Shown: positions 54,862 to 64,000 of the stretch, piece after piece
How the letters are laid out: each line of letters begins with the position of its first letter
How positions within the stretch are numbered: the stretch's first letter is position 1
Assembly (NCBI RefSeq): GCF_008831285.2
Contig: NC_045142.1
Span: 13,284,716 to 13,348,715, forward strand
Direction of reading: 5' to 3'
Length of the DNA stretch: 64,000 nucleotides
Source: Nymphaea colorata
Taxonomy: Eukaryota; Streptophyta; Magnoliopsida; Nymphaeales; Nymphaeaceae
Translations under genes and position numbers: made by a program
The notes under the pieces: generated by a model
What the model was told of the DNA's origin: nothing
Databases searched by the model: none
Seen by the model: the letters and a program-made list of their open reading frames with translations, nothing else

Positions 54862-55803
54862 GTCCACTAGCAACTTCTTTGCTAAATAACTAATATGTTC
54901 ATGTTCATAGCTATGGAATTAATTCATTAACATCATTAGACTAATAGTCTAAACCAGTTTCAGTTTCTTATTGATCTTCTTTTATACTATACAGTTGATA
55001 TGTTTTCATGAGGATGAAAGCTCCAGCAGAAAGTGCTTGTGATCTTGTTGCACCTCTAGAGCTGCCACATTCTTTGTTGGCTTTTCTGTTAATTTTGTGT
55101 TGGCTAAAGCCTAAGGTTGGTGATATTGAACAAGGACGTTGTTGAGTCATTGACTTAGTTTTGATCATTTAAGATTGTTTTTTGTTATTACCTTGGCATT
55201 TCTGGAATTATGTGATCACGCCAATTTGTTATTACCTTGGCATTTATGGAACTATGTGAGCACACCAAAGTATTGTTGATAAAGAAAAAAAAAACAAATT
55301 AGAAGATACGTTAAGAACATGTTTAGAATTTTTGAACATTCAAACTACAATGTCTGCACCATTGTTTTTCGTGGACAGATCTTGTCACTCCACTGATCGT
55401 TTGGATTTAGTTCTATTTCTTCAAGTATGATATTTCGATTTTAAATTTTAAATTCCTATTCTTAATTCCTAATTCTATTCCTAATTCTATGTTCATAAGA
55501 TTAAGGGTAATCTATATTGCCTTATGTTAAATGAGTTAAATTATGCCTAGACGAGCTAAACTGAGTTAAATTATGCCTAAACGAGCTAAACAAGTTAATG
55601 CTAAACAAGGTAATGCCTAAACGAGTTAACTCTAAACGAGTTGAATGAGTTAAACGAGTCAAGTTCGAGCTCGACTTTGTGTAGTCGAGTCGAGCTCGAG
55701 TTTGCTATAAGAAGCTTGACTCCAGTTCGAGCTCGAATATTTTTAGCCTAGTCGAGCTCGAGCTAGCCAAGCTCAAGCTCGACTCGGCTTGTGTACAGCC
55801 CTA

Positions 55804-56142
55804 TCGATGGAAGAGAGAGAGAGAAAAAAAAATCAAATAATGGAAACTTGAAAGGGGGAACACCGAATACCGACCACTCAATGAAACTTTTTACCCTAAA
55901 CCGGTGAACCGGTTTCAGTAACTTGGTGTATCGGTTTTGAACATTAAACCGGTTTTATAATAACGAGTCGAGTTGAGTATAAACAAGTCGAGTTTCTAAA
56001 ACTCGAACTCGACTTGCTTATTGTTTGGAGTATCGTTGTAAGCTCGAACTTGACTCGTTTATAAACGAGTCGAGCTCGAGCCGAGTTTTTTCGAGTGGGT
56101 TCGAGTCGATCCCGAGTTGGCTCGACTCGTTGTCCAACCCTA
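55804..56142 (-). mobile_element. hAT-B 5' terminal region (minus orientation)
   Basis: Reverse-complemented it starts TAGGGTTGGACAACGAGTC and closely follows the 5' end of the third copy at 59314, including the AACCGGTTCACCGGTTT block and the CT-rich leader. It is most likely the displaced 5' end of copy 1, with copy 2 inserted between it and the rest. Confidence 0.6.
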
Positions 56143-56671
56143 CGGGCTGGGCACATTATCATGCTTGATTACCAACACCACTGCACCCCTACCACCGAAA
56201 TCTAATTCGCCCCCTGCACATGGCCTCTTCTACTCTATAATAAAGCAACAAATAAATCATTCAAGCATGCAAGTAACAGAGAACAGAGACACTATAAGGA
56301 GAGGTCCTAGATTTTTGCAACCAATTGCACACACATGGAAAGAAATACATGTAGAGAGATGAGTAAAAGCTTGAGATGGAGAACAATGACAACACTAATC
56401 AGATTCTTCAAACAAATACAAAGACTGACTAAATGCAAAAAAAGAATGAGATGAGCAAGAAGAAAGGAAGCCAGATCAAGACAATACAGGGTAAAGAATA
56501 GACAAAAAAAAAGTTACCACAAAAGGGAGCTCGAGCTCGGTTTCACTCATAAGAGATAGCTATTACAAGTTCTTCGTTAATCAAGCCACCTAGTCAATGG
56601 CGCCTAGGAAACCCAAGGCCACGGACATCACTCGTGAGGGAGGAGTGGCACCCTGCCAAGGAGTTCAAGTC
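56143..56671. other. Intergenic, no gene recognised
   Basis: A-rich region without coding signal or transposon ends. Confidence 0.4.
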
Positions 56672-56883
56672 TCAGTACCTAATCTTCGCCTCAATCATTT
56701 TTAGGCGCTCCTCCATCTTGCCAATGTCGCTGCGTGCAAGGAGGTCCCTTATGCTGGATAGCCGTTACCGAAGATGGAATGGACCGTGATCAGGTTGGCC
56801 GTCATATTCTTCGTTGTCCAGAGGATCTTCACTACCTGCTGAACCATGGCGATCACCCACTCATGCCTTTCACTTGAAGCCAT
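56672..56883 (-). pseudogene. Short broken coding segment, unidentified
   Basis: Minus strand from ATG at 56881-56883: MASSERHEWVIAMVQQVVKI, LWTTKNMTANLI, IFGNGYPA. One base of frameshift later it reads SIRDLLARSDIGKMEERLKM, IEAKIRY, stop. Total 212 nt, one base off a multiple of three. The start is loosely reminiscent of EXO70B N-termini (MVQQVVKIL...NMTANLI), but the rest is not, so I leave it unassigned. Confidence 0.35.
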
Positions 56884-58620
56884 GGACTCTCCCCTTCCCT
56901 GTTTCCATAGAAACATCAAAACCTAAAATCCCCTAATCTAGAACCTTCAAATCACGATAGAAAACCTTCACCACAACTGCCAGTTGCTCCAAACAAATTA
57001 ACAAAATCAAACGAGAGATTGAGAGGCATAAGGCAGAGAAAGCATAGAAAATTGATTAATCCATGAATTGAAGAAATATCCATCGTTGCTCAGAATATCC
57101 TGTATGTCCTAGAGAGAGGAGAAACCCTAATTACACCAAAAGAACACAAGATACACGACTAGAAGAGTGCCCTAGGTCCGTTCTGTTCATGTTAGGTGTT
57201 GCCTAGAAGAACGCCTGAACCTAGGAGCCAAACAACCCAAGGCTTCTTCTGCGGGAAGGCTGGGGATGCTGAGCAACAACTACCGTGACGGCTCTCTCCA
57301 TCGATCGAGAGCAATTGATGGAACCAAACCCTTTTGCTTTTCCTCGGCTAAAACCTACCTCCCCACGGGATTGAAAATGTTCATGTGAAAATGAAAAGCT
57401 CGTGCAGAAAAAAAGGGCAAAAGGAAACTCTTCTTGATTTGGGTTTGAGTGCGTTTACACAGGACTCTGGGGCAGCTACTGTAGCAACGGTCGACTTCCT
57501 TGTAGCGATTGCCGGATTCATAGTTATGTCCCCATCATAGGCGGAGGGAGGGGGCCCCGTCCCCACCTTAAAAAAAAAATAAAATTTTCTAATTGCACTT
57601 TGGTCCTGGATAAGTTCCCATATCATATTTACATCTCTATCCATAACCACTATTGGCTGCTGCCCGCCGGTTCCCAGCAGTCGTCGCCCGGCCTCGGCGA
57701 TCTTTAGGTCTCGATTTCTGTTCATCCCTTCTTGGGCTCAGGGTTGCCTTCTTTTTTCCCACCGTTTTTCTCTCGTTGTTGTCTGCCAGTTCCTTCTCCT
57801 TGTCACCACAGCAGCCACCACGGCCGTTCCTCGCTGCTGTGGCTGCTGGACCCCGCTTGGGTTGGTCGCTACTGGGACCACCAGTTGTGCCCCTGTTTTC
57901 CTTGTGTGCCTTCCATTACACGATCTTCCCTGCCCCCTGACTATGGCTGCCTCCAGCTCCCGTTCCCCTACTTCACCATCGCTGCCATTGGGCAGTACTC
58001 GTGCTTATCCCTGTCCTCTCTGGTTTGTCCACCCTACGCACTCTGCCCCTGGTTTGCTCGAGCGTTTTTTTTCTTGGCCATCGCCGTCGCTTCTGTCAGC
58101 TTGGGCTTCCACGATTTTGATCGGCCGACACCCTGTGACCTGCCTGTGAGCTTTTATGTTCATTCCCCTAGCAGAAGAGAGAAGGGATCGTTGTTCCGCC
58201 GTGAGGCAGGACGATCACCATACACACGGATGGGCAAGGTTAGCCTTGAGTCACTACTGTTGGATAGGACAAAGACTAGCAGTCTGTCTCCCACTTCCGA
58301 GCATGCACAAACATTCGGCAAATAACTGACAGAAGAAACTTAAAACGAAACCCCCTCACCTATTGTTTACCCTGCTGCGCCCGACACTCAAATGAGGATG
58401 CCGTTAAATGCTTTGGAACACCAGCATTCGACGTCTGCCGACGACCAAACCACTTCCTCTTCCATCTCGGAGCTTCGGCAAGCTTTGGCTTTGGAACGGT
58501 GACCAATTTGGCCGACCTTACAATATTCGATGTACAAGATATCCTCAAAACTTCGCCGCTGGATGGAGTGATGGGGTCGGCCAGGCTGCCTGGTTGTTTG
58601 GTGATGGCCGCTGGTGGACC
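56884..58620. other. Intergenic, GC-rich low-complexity stretch
   Basis: Positions 57650-58330 are C/T-rich and hold long overlapping open frames in several phases, which reflects composition and not a gene. Near 57535-57570 a GGCGGAGGGAGGGGGCCCCG motif resembles ends of short plant DNA transposons, but no partner end was found. Confidence 0.4.
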
Positions 58621-58790
58621 TAGGGCTGCACAATGAGGGCTCTACTCGAACTCGCTCGAAAAAGCTGGGCTCGAGCTGGAGCCAACTTAAACTCGAAACG
58701 ATAAATGAGTCGAGTTCGAGTTGCAAGAACTCGACTTGACTCGCTACTTAAAACCAGTTGAATCAAATAAAACGGTTTGCGAAACTGGTT
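58621..58790 (+). mobile_element. hAT-B 5' terminus fragment
   Basis: Begins TAGGGCTGCACAATGAGGG, then CTCGAAC/GAGTCGAG-rich subterminal sequence and the AAACGGTTTGCGAAACTGGTT block, parallel to 59314-59560. It is cut off where the Gypsy LTR fragment starts. Confidence 0.65.
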
Positions 58791-59313
58791 CACTGCTTTA
58801 GTGTGAATAAAGAAAGCTCGCAATGTATTCATCTTGAAAAACTTATACATCACGAGTGATGTAAAAAAGAAGTATAATCTCAACTTGCTTATATAGGATG
58901 GCCGAAGCCATATACAAGAATTTCAATGTTGACCACCCAAAACATAGAATCCCCAAAACATGACACTTAAACCGGTGAGAGGGTACTCCCTTACAAGTGA
59001 ACAAGCATAAGCAAAGGCTCAACATAAGCAAAGGAAGTACATAACAAAACAAAACAAAGGTCTATAAAGACTCTTAGACACAGGGGAACAGGCTCCCCCT
59101 TCAAATCATGTGTCGTCCTCGGCGCCAGCTATTTCATAATAGGCTTTGACTTCCAGCGAGTATCGGTGTTTCATACGGAATGAACACTCCCAAGTTGGAT
59201 TCTATTCACCTATCCACTTCACTTGGTACTTCTTCGTCTCACCTAGATAGTTTGTTTTGTGTCAAATAATTTCTTCTATCTGTCAGTCCACTGCTCGCTT
59301 GATCGGTGAGTCT
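58790..59313 (-). pseudogene. Gypsy chromovirus 3' end (chromodomain plus truncated LTR)
   Basis: On the minus strand the C-terminal pol region encodes a chromodomain remnant: IEEII, HKTNYLGETKKYQVKWIGE, NPTWECSFRMKHRYSLEV, KAYYE, with stops. A polypurine tract (GAAGGGGGAG, complement at about 59107-59116) then leads into an LTR beginning at 59100 (TGTTCCCCTGTG). The LTR is truncated near 58790 by the hAT-B fragment, and the coding side is cut at 59313 by the third hAT-B copy. Chromodomain integrases target heterochromatin in this family. Confidence 0.7.
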
Positions 59314-59750
59314 TAGGGCTGCACAACGAGTCGAGCCAACTCGGGCTCGACTCAAACTTGCTCGCAAAAGCTCGGCTCGAGCACGACTCATTTATAAACG
59401 AGTCGAGTTCGAGCTGAAAGTTAAACTCGAATCAATAAACGAGTCGAGTTCGAGTTGCAAGAACTCGACTCGTTTAAACTCAACTCAACTTGTTATATTA
59501 AATCAATTGAATTAGATGAACCGGTTCGCGAAACCGGTTCACCGGTTTATGGTAATTTTTTTTTCTCTTCCATTTCCACCATTCGGTCTTCACTCTTTCT
59601 TCTTCCTGTGACCCGTTTGCTCTCTCCCTTGACTTCCCCTCTTCCTATCGACCACAACGAGTCTTCCAACTGCTCTCTCTCTTCTGCAGGCCGCTGCTAC
59701 CTCAAACGCATCTGTCGCCTTTCCCCTTCTCTCGCTACTGCTGCAGTGCT

Positions 59751-61035
59751 GCCTCACAGCCTCAGACGCATCCGTGGACCGTGGTCCCTCTCGGTGCTCG
59801 CTCTTGCTGTAGCTCCTACTCTCCCCTTCACGCCTGGTATGCTTTCGGCCTTCCTTTCTTCTTCTCCTTGTTGTTCTTCAGTTCTTCTTCCTCTTCCTCC
59901 CAACTCATTTTGCCCAAATGAAACCTGCCAAAAATCACTGTTGCTACCTTCTCTCGCTGTTGCTGCCTCAGACACATTCGCCGCCTTTCCCCTTCTCTCG
60001 TTGCTGCTACCTCACAGCCTCAGACGCGTGACGCGTCCCTCTAGCTCTTGCTGGACTCCTGCTCCCGCCATCATGCCGGGTACCCCTTCAGCCTTCCTTT
60101 TCTTCTTATCCTTGTTGTTCTTCTTCTTCCTCCTCCTCCCAATTGATTTTGCCCAAATGTTGCCAGAAATCACTATTGGTGCCTCACAGCCTTAGATGCG
60201 TGACGTGTCCCTCTCGCTCTTGCTGGACTCCTGCTCCCACCTTCATGCCAGGTACCCCTTGAGCCTTGCTTTCTTTTTCCCCTTGTTTTTGTTCTTCTTC
60301 CTCCTCCTCCCAACTGATTTTGCCAAAATGTCACTAGAAATCACTGCGGCTGTCTCACAGCCTCAGACGCGTGATGCGTCCCTCTCGCTCTTGCTGGACT
60401 CCTGCTCCCGCCTTCATGCCAGGTACCCCTTCAGCCTTCCTTTCTTCTTATCCTTGTTGTTCTTCTTCTTCCTCCTCCTCCCAACTGATTTTGCCCAAAT
60501 GCCGCCAGAAATCACTGTTGCTGCCTCACAGCCTCAGACGCGTGACGTGTTCCTCTCGCTCTTGCTGGACTCCTACTCCCACCTTCACGCCAGGTACCCC
60601 TTTAGCCTTCCTTTCTTCTTCTCCTTGTTTTTATTCTTCTTCCTCCTCCTCCCAACTGATTTTGCCCAAATGCCGTCAGAAATCACTGTTGCTGCCTCAC
60701 AACCTTAGACGTGTGACGTGTCCCTCTCGCTCTTGCCGGACTCCTGCTCCCGCATTCACGCCAGGTACCCCTTCAGCCTTCCTTTATTCTTCTCCTTGTT
60801 GTTCTTCTTCTTCCTTCTCCTCCCAACTGATTTTGCCCAAATGCCGCCAAAAATCACTGCTGTTGCCTCACAGCCTCAGACGCGTGACGCGTCCCTCTCG
60901 CTTTTGCTGGACTCCCGCCTTCATGCCAGGTACCCCTTCAGCCTTCCTTTCTTCTTCTCCTTGTTGTTCTTCTTCGTCCTCCTCCTCCCAACTGATTTTG
61001 CCCAAATGCCGCCAAAAATCACTACTGTTGCCTGC
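59751..61035 (+). repeat. 171-bp pyrimidine-rich tandem array
   Basis: Units recognisable by GCCTCACAGCCTCAGACGCG start at 60010, 60181, 60352, 60523, 60694 and 60865: five successive intervals of exactly 171 bp. A last partial unit has a 6-bp deletion (period 165). An earlier, more diverged unit begins near 59751. Because 171 is 57 codons, two reading frames stay open over hundreds of bases (60371-61102; 60196-61158 with a single TAG). The encoded repeat is SLSLLLDSCSRLHARYPF, then a Phe/Leu-rich stretch and LPTDFAQMPPEI. I regard it as a minisatellite in the hAT leader; translation is unproven. Confidence 0.85.
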
Positions 61036-61967
61036 TGCCTTCTCTTGCCACGGTTGCCTCAAACGCCATCAATGCTTGCATTTCATAACCAGTACGTTTT
61101 GATTCCTTTAATTCATGTAAGTTGCACTAGATGTTTTTCATTTATCTCTGCTACATAAAACGTTTTTCAGATTTATATGTGGAGGCTTAAGTATCTTCTG
61201 CTGAAGAATGTAGTTGCTAGCACTTCCTCTTCACTTGTAATAAAATCTTTTAACTTGTAAAAGTATTACTTACCATTCCTTCTTTGGCGACATGTCAAAG
61301 TAAGTTGATGCTCGTTGCTGTTTTGCTTTTCTGTGTGTTCCCATTCCCTGAGACAAGGCATGCTTTTACCTGTTTTGTGAAGCCTATTTTTGCCACATGG
61401 TCTGTTTAGTTTGTTCAATATGGTGTTGTATCATGCTTGGTTCTAGCTTTTGGTGTTCCCGGTAGCTGTAGTTATTTGTAAGTTGGTTTGTATTAGTTAT
61501 AATACCAGAAGAATATTTTGCATCATGGCCTGGCTATGATGGTAGGGTTGCTGTTAATGCCACAGAAAAAGAAAAGATATTCAAACTGTAGAAGATTTTG
61601 TCAACCTGATTGACGTGTGGTGATAAAATAAATGTGACTAATGGGGTAAAGACTATCATTCCTTTTCCAAAAAATTAAGAAAGTACCAGGGCCATTCTTG
61701 AAAGTCTGCAATATTGATTTCTATGTAGCTTGATGTGCACTATATATATATATATATTACATATATATATTACATATATGTATATATATATATGATCTTC
61801 TTTGTTATGTATTTTCTTATTTTATGTTTGTGCATTGTTGTTGGTTGCATGTCTTTAATTCCTTCTTATTTTAATTTGTTTTTACGAAAGAAGCATTGTG
61901 AATTTAAAAAATGCACTATATAACTTTAGGTAATTAATGTATTATAGATTTGTCCTTTTATCTACTG
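61036..61967 (+). other. hAT-B copy 3 leader or intron, with (AT)n
   Basis: AT-rich sequence between the tandem array and the transposase remnant, with an (AT)n/(TACATATA) microsatellite at about 61740-61795. No gene. Confidence 0.5.
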
Positions 61968-62545
61968 AAGAAGAATGTCATCACCGAGAGAAAACACAAT
62001 TAGTCAAATAGAAGAAAAGGAATATCAGATGACATTAGTATGAAATACAATGCAAGAGCTTTATAACAGCTACATTACAAAAATTGAAGGTTTAAATAAA
62101 GATGTTGATTGTTATGCTACTACTTCTATGAGAGGAACTGACTCATCATGTAGCAACTCCACTAGATCTAGTGTGAGATTTTTTAGCTTTTTAAGCAAAG
62201 TAGACAATGTTCCTTTCCAAGCTCCAAAGTCTGAGCTTGATATGTATTTAGAAGATGGATTGCTGAAATCTGATGCTACCACTCATGATTCATTTGATAT
62301 ATTGATTTGGTGGAAAGATAAAGAATTGAAATACCTCATTTTATCACATATGGCATGAGATATATTATGTATTCCTATTACCACAGTTGCCTCTGAATCT
62401 GCTTTTAGTACTGAAGGTCGAGTTGTGGATGAATGTAGGAGTTCATTGAGTCCAAAGACAGAAGAAGAATTAGTTTGTGCATGTGATTGGATAAAATAGT
62501 ATGGTGACCCTATGAATCTTGTACTGGTATTGCTAAAGGTACGTA
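61968..62545 (+). pseudogene. hAT-B transposase, copy 3 (N-terminus joined to C-terminus)
   Basis: 61968-62010 matches the transposase start seen at 49700 (GAAGAATGTCATCAC then GAGAGAAAA). It then jumps straight to the C-terminal third: ELYNSYITKIEGLNKDVD, FFSFLSKVDNVPFQAPKSEL, LIWWKDKELKYLILSHMA, stop, ITTVASESAFSTEGRVVDE, SSLSPKTEEELVCACDWI. So the BED finger and most of the catalytic domain were deleted. Confidence 0.8.
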
Positions 62546-62840
62546 CTATATTCAAAGTTTATCATGTTTATTCATGCTTATATGTCATAAAAGTTGTTTA
62601 TTGATCCATTATTGTTGGTTTTTTTGTAGGGTACTGCTGAAGATGAGATAGCATGACATCATTGAACATCATCTTATGCAGTAACAACTAACAAAATATC
62701 ATGTATTGTTCTAAGTTCGATAGTTGTTTTGTTCTTAGATGCTTGACTTTACCTTGATGACAACATTATCAGCTGAGTTTCTTTGGAACACAGTCAATAT
62801 TGATTTCTTTTATGCTAACATTTTTGTTTTGATATGATGG

Positions 62841-64000
62841 TACTGTAAGTTTCAAGTGACAGAATATCAGTGTATTGTGTAATATGTTTGAATACAGTGG
62901 TGCCCCAAATGAAGAAGAGGTGTTGCAATATGCAAGAGTTGTTCTTGATGTAAGCGCCCAGAGTAATGTTATTTTGAGAAGCTGCCTTGTAAAAGTGCAG
63001 TTCATTGATAGACATGCAGATTCTTTTGTTTCCAAATGTATTCTTTGAAATTATCTTTCATTTTTAGTTAGTTATTCATTGTGAAAGCATCAATAGTTTG
63101 TAGTCTCTTCTGCTACAGACATATTGATGTATACTCTTACATGCACACATTGATAATAATGAGTTGTTTCATTAGTCATTAGCTTAACAAAGCAAAGCTG
63201 CTGGTCTTTTGTTGATCTAAAGTTTCCATTTGATATTATTTTATTGTTATAGATGTTGACCTTACAGGCTTTCTCAATTTTGTCTGACAATCCTTTATTC
63301 ACTTCCCTAATGTTAGTAAATTTAAATAATAGGCTTGTGCATGAAGGACACAATGAAACTGCTCAGCCCACCTCTCATTGATAAGATGTTATATAGGCTG
63401 TACAACCTTTTCTTTCCCATGAATTGTTCTTAGATAGCATCTTTGCTTTGTCCATAGCTTCATGGAGGTACCTGTAGCAGACCAATCGTCATTGTGAACC
63501 AAACTTTGTCCAATGTTATACTGAAAGTACCTGGTTGACTATGAATAGAATAACCACAACTTCTCTTAACTTTTGTGCATGTGGATATAGAGTCCATTCA
63601 TCTACCGAGCATATTGATCTCAAATGCATTTCTTTGCTTTATTATGCTCTATATAATGAAATCATTTGTAGCAAATCTAATTTGTGCAGGGTGAACGAAC
63701 TCAAATTCATGTGTATACTTTCTCGGCAAACTCAGCACATGTGGATATGATTACAGATGAAGTCTGATTTCTTGACAACTCAATAACTAGTGCAAGAGTG
63801 TTTTTTGATGAGGCATACGTGTGAACTGTATTATATATTCGAGCACTTATGTGTAATTTCTAAAATGTTAGATGGCTACAATTCATAGTCATCACTCTCT
63901 ACATTTTGAACAGCCACCGCAGATCTTGTCTTTTCATTGGTGCATTGTTCTGAATACTCTGAAAGATGAAAATGGCTTTGTTCCCAATCTTGGTAGCTTT
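62841..64000 (+). other. Right edge, possible host-gene exons
   Basis: Three exon-like pieces on the + strand have splice-like borders and protein-like sequence: 62898-62949 (ACAG acceptor, GAT|GTAAGC donor; [17 protein letters not shown]), 63690-63761 (TGCAG acceptor; GERTQIHVYTFSANSAHVD then MITDE) and 63914-64000 (ACAG acceptor, open to the window end; PPQILSFHWCIVLNTLKDEN). I do not recognise a family and cannot prove they belong together. Confidence 0.3.

Larger units (their letters stand above)
49710..55803 (+). mobile_element. hAT-B copy 2 (plus strand)
   Basis: From BED transposase (about 49860) to the 3' TIR ending TGTACAGCCCTA at 55803. It is the inverted partner of 43532-49050, diverged by several percent, mostly transitions in the pieces I compared. 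Private changes: an LTR-fragment insertion (about 50036-50770), a 672-bp insertion (52539-53210) and a 101-bp tandem duplication (54151-54352). Confidence 0.75.
43532..56142. mobile_element. hAT-B composite: two inverted copies with captured host exons
   Basis: The left outer end is TAGGGCTGCACACGAGCC; the right outer end, reverse-complemented, is TAGGGTTGGACAACGAG. Flanking 8-mers AGGGCTGA (43524-43531) and CGGGCTGG (56143-56150) agree at 6 of 8 positions. Ends are dense in CTCGAG/GAGTCG subterminal motifs. Inside are a minus-strand copy (43532 to about 49050) and a plus-strand copy (about 49710 to 55803). Both have transposase, then captured exons, then the same 3' TIR. The right outer end is of the 5'-TIR type seen at 59314. 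So the simplest model is one minus-strand element whose 5' region received a second copy in inverse orientation. The inner junction (about 49050-49710) has no recognisable TIR. Confidence 0.7.
59314..62840 (+). mobile_element. hAT-B copy 3, internally deleted
   Basis: 5' TIR TAGGGCTGCACAACGAGTC at 59314 is followed by subterminal GAGTCG motifs, a CT-rich leader with the 171-bp array, and a transposase remnant at 61968-62545. Similarity to copy 2 continues past the transposase to about 62840 and then stops, so the 3' end with captured exons is missing or replaced. Confidence 0.7.

Noticed and set aside
43532-56142. Simple palindromic assembly artefact
   Set aside because: The arms differ by many substitutions and each has private insertions with target-site duplications, so they are real separate copies, although long-read confirmation is desirable.
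57653-58325. Long overlapping open frames up to 197 codons
   Set aside because: C/T-rich low complexity gives open frames in several phases; no recognisable protein features or splice signals.
59751-61035. Centromeric satellite because of the 171-bp period
   Set aside because: Only about seven units, confined within a hAT-B copy, pyrimidine-rich; the match to the length of human alpha satellite is a coincidence.
1-64000. CRISPR arrays, bacterial operons, rRNA or tRNA genes
   Set aside because: No spaced short repeats of CRISPR type, no operon structure, and no tRNA or rRNA sequence that I could recognise; short tRNA-like matches are retrotransposon primer-binding sites.

Overview
The window is nuclear DNA of a flowering plant. 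Genes have GT-AG introns, the one clear gene is a plant-type TRM1 tRNA methyltransferase, and almost everything else is plant transposable elements (Ty1/copia, a Gypsy chromovirus, L1-type LINEs, hAT, Tourist MITE). I cannot name the species. Nothing prokaryotic is present.

The only convincing intact host gene is TRM1 on the + strand: six exons between 12132 and 24859, encoding about 447 residues. Its last intron is about 9 kb because a young Copia element (17034-21959, TSD ACATC) sits in it in sense orientation.

Left of TRM1 are a short hAT-like element carrying the last exon of an EXO70 exocyst gene (70-1047), a LINE fragment (1560-2640), a decayed minus-strand Copia with 360-bp LTRs (3884-9202), a second LINE fragment (9203-11470) and a 164-bp Tourist MITE (11547-11710). 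Right of TRM1 is a minus-strand Copia (25361-30229, TSD TTTTG), then a 4-kb inverted repeat with arms of about 1.75 kb (31908-33686 and 34198-35932), then a likely solo Gypsy LTR (36873-37286).

From 39.9 to 62.8 kb the window is mostly hAT DNA. hAT-A (39951-43346) has clean 10-bp TIRs, an 8-bp TSD and a decayed BED/DUF659 transposase. hAT-B (43532-56142) is a large composite. It holds two copies of one element in opposite orientation. Each copy has a broken hAT transposase and, downstream of it, the same captured host exons: a plastidial pyruvate-kinase exon, an SnRK2 kinase exon and an unidentified exon. Four younger insertions mark the copies: a 925-bp hAT element, a 672-bp element related to hAT-A, a 266-bp GC-rich insert, and an LTR fragment of the 25-30 kb Copia family. 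A third, internally deleted hAT-B copy (59314-62840) contains a pyrimidine-rich tandem array with an exact 171-bp period.

The most unusual content is hAT-mediated capture and inverted duplication of host exons (EXO70, pyruvate kinase, SnRK2). Both large inverted repeats could give double-stranded RNA if transcribed through. The last 1.1 kb has three weak exon candidates on the + strand that may belong to a host gene running off the window.
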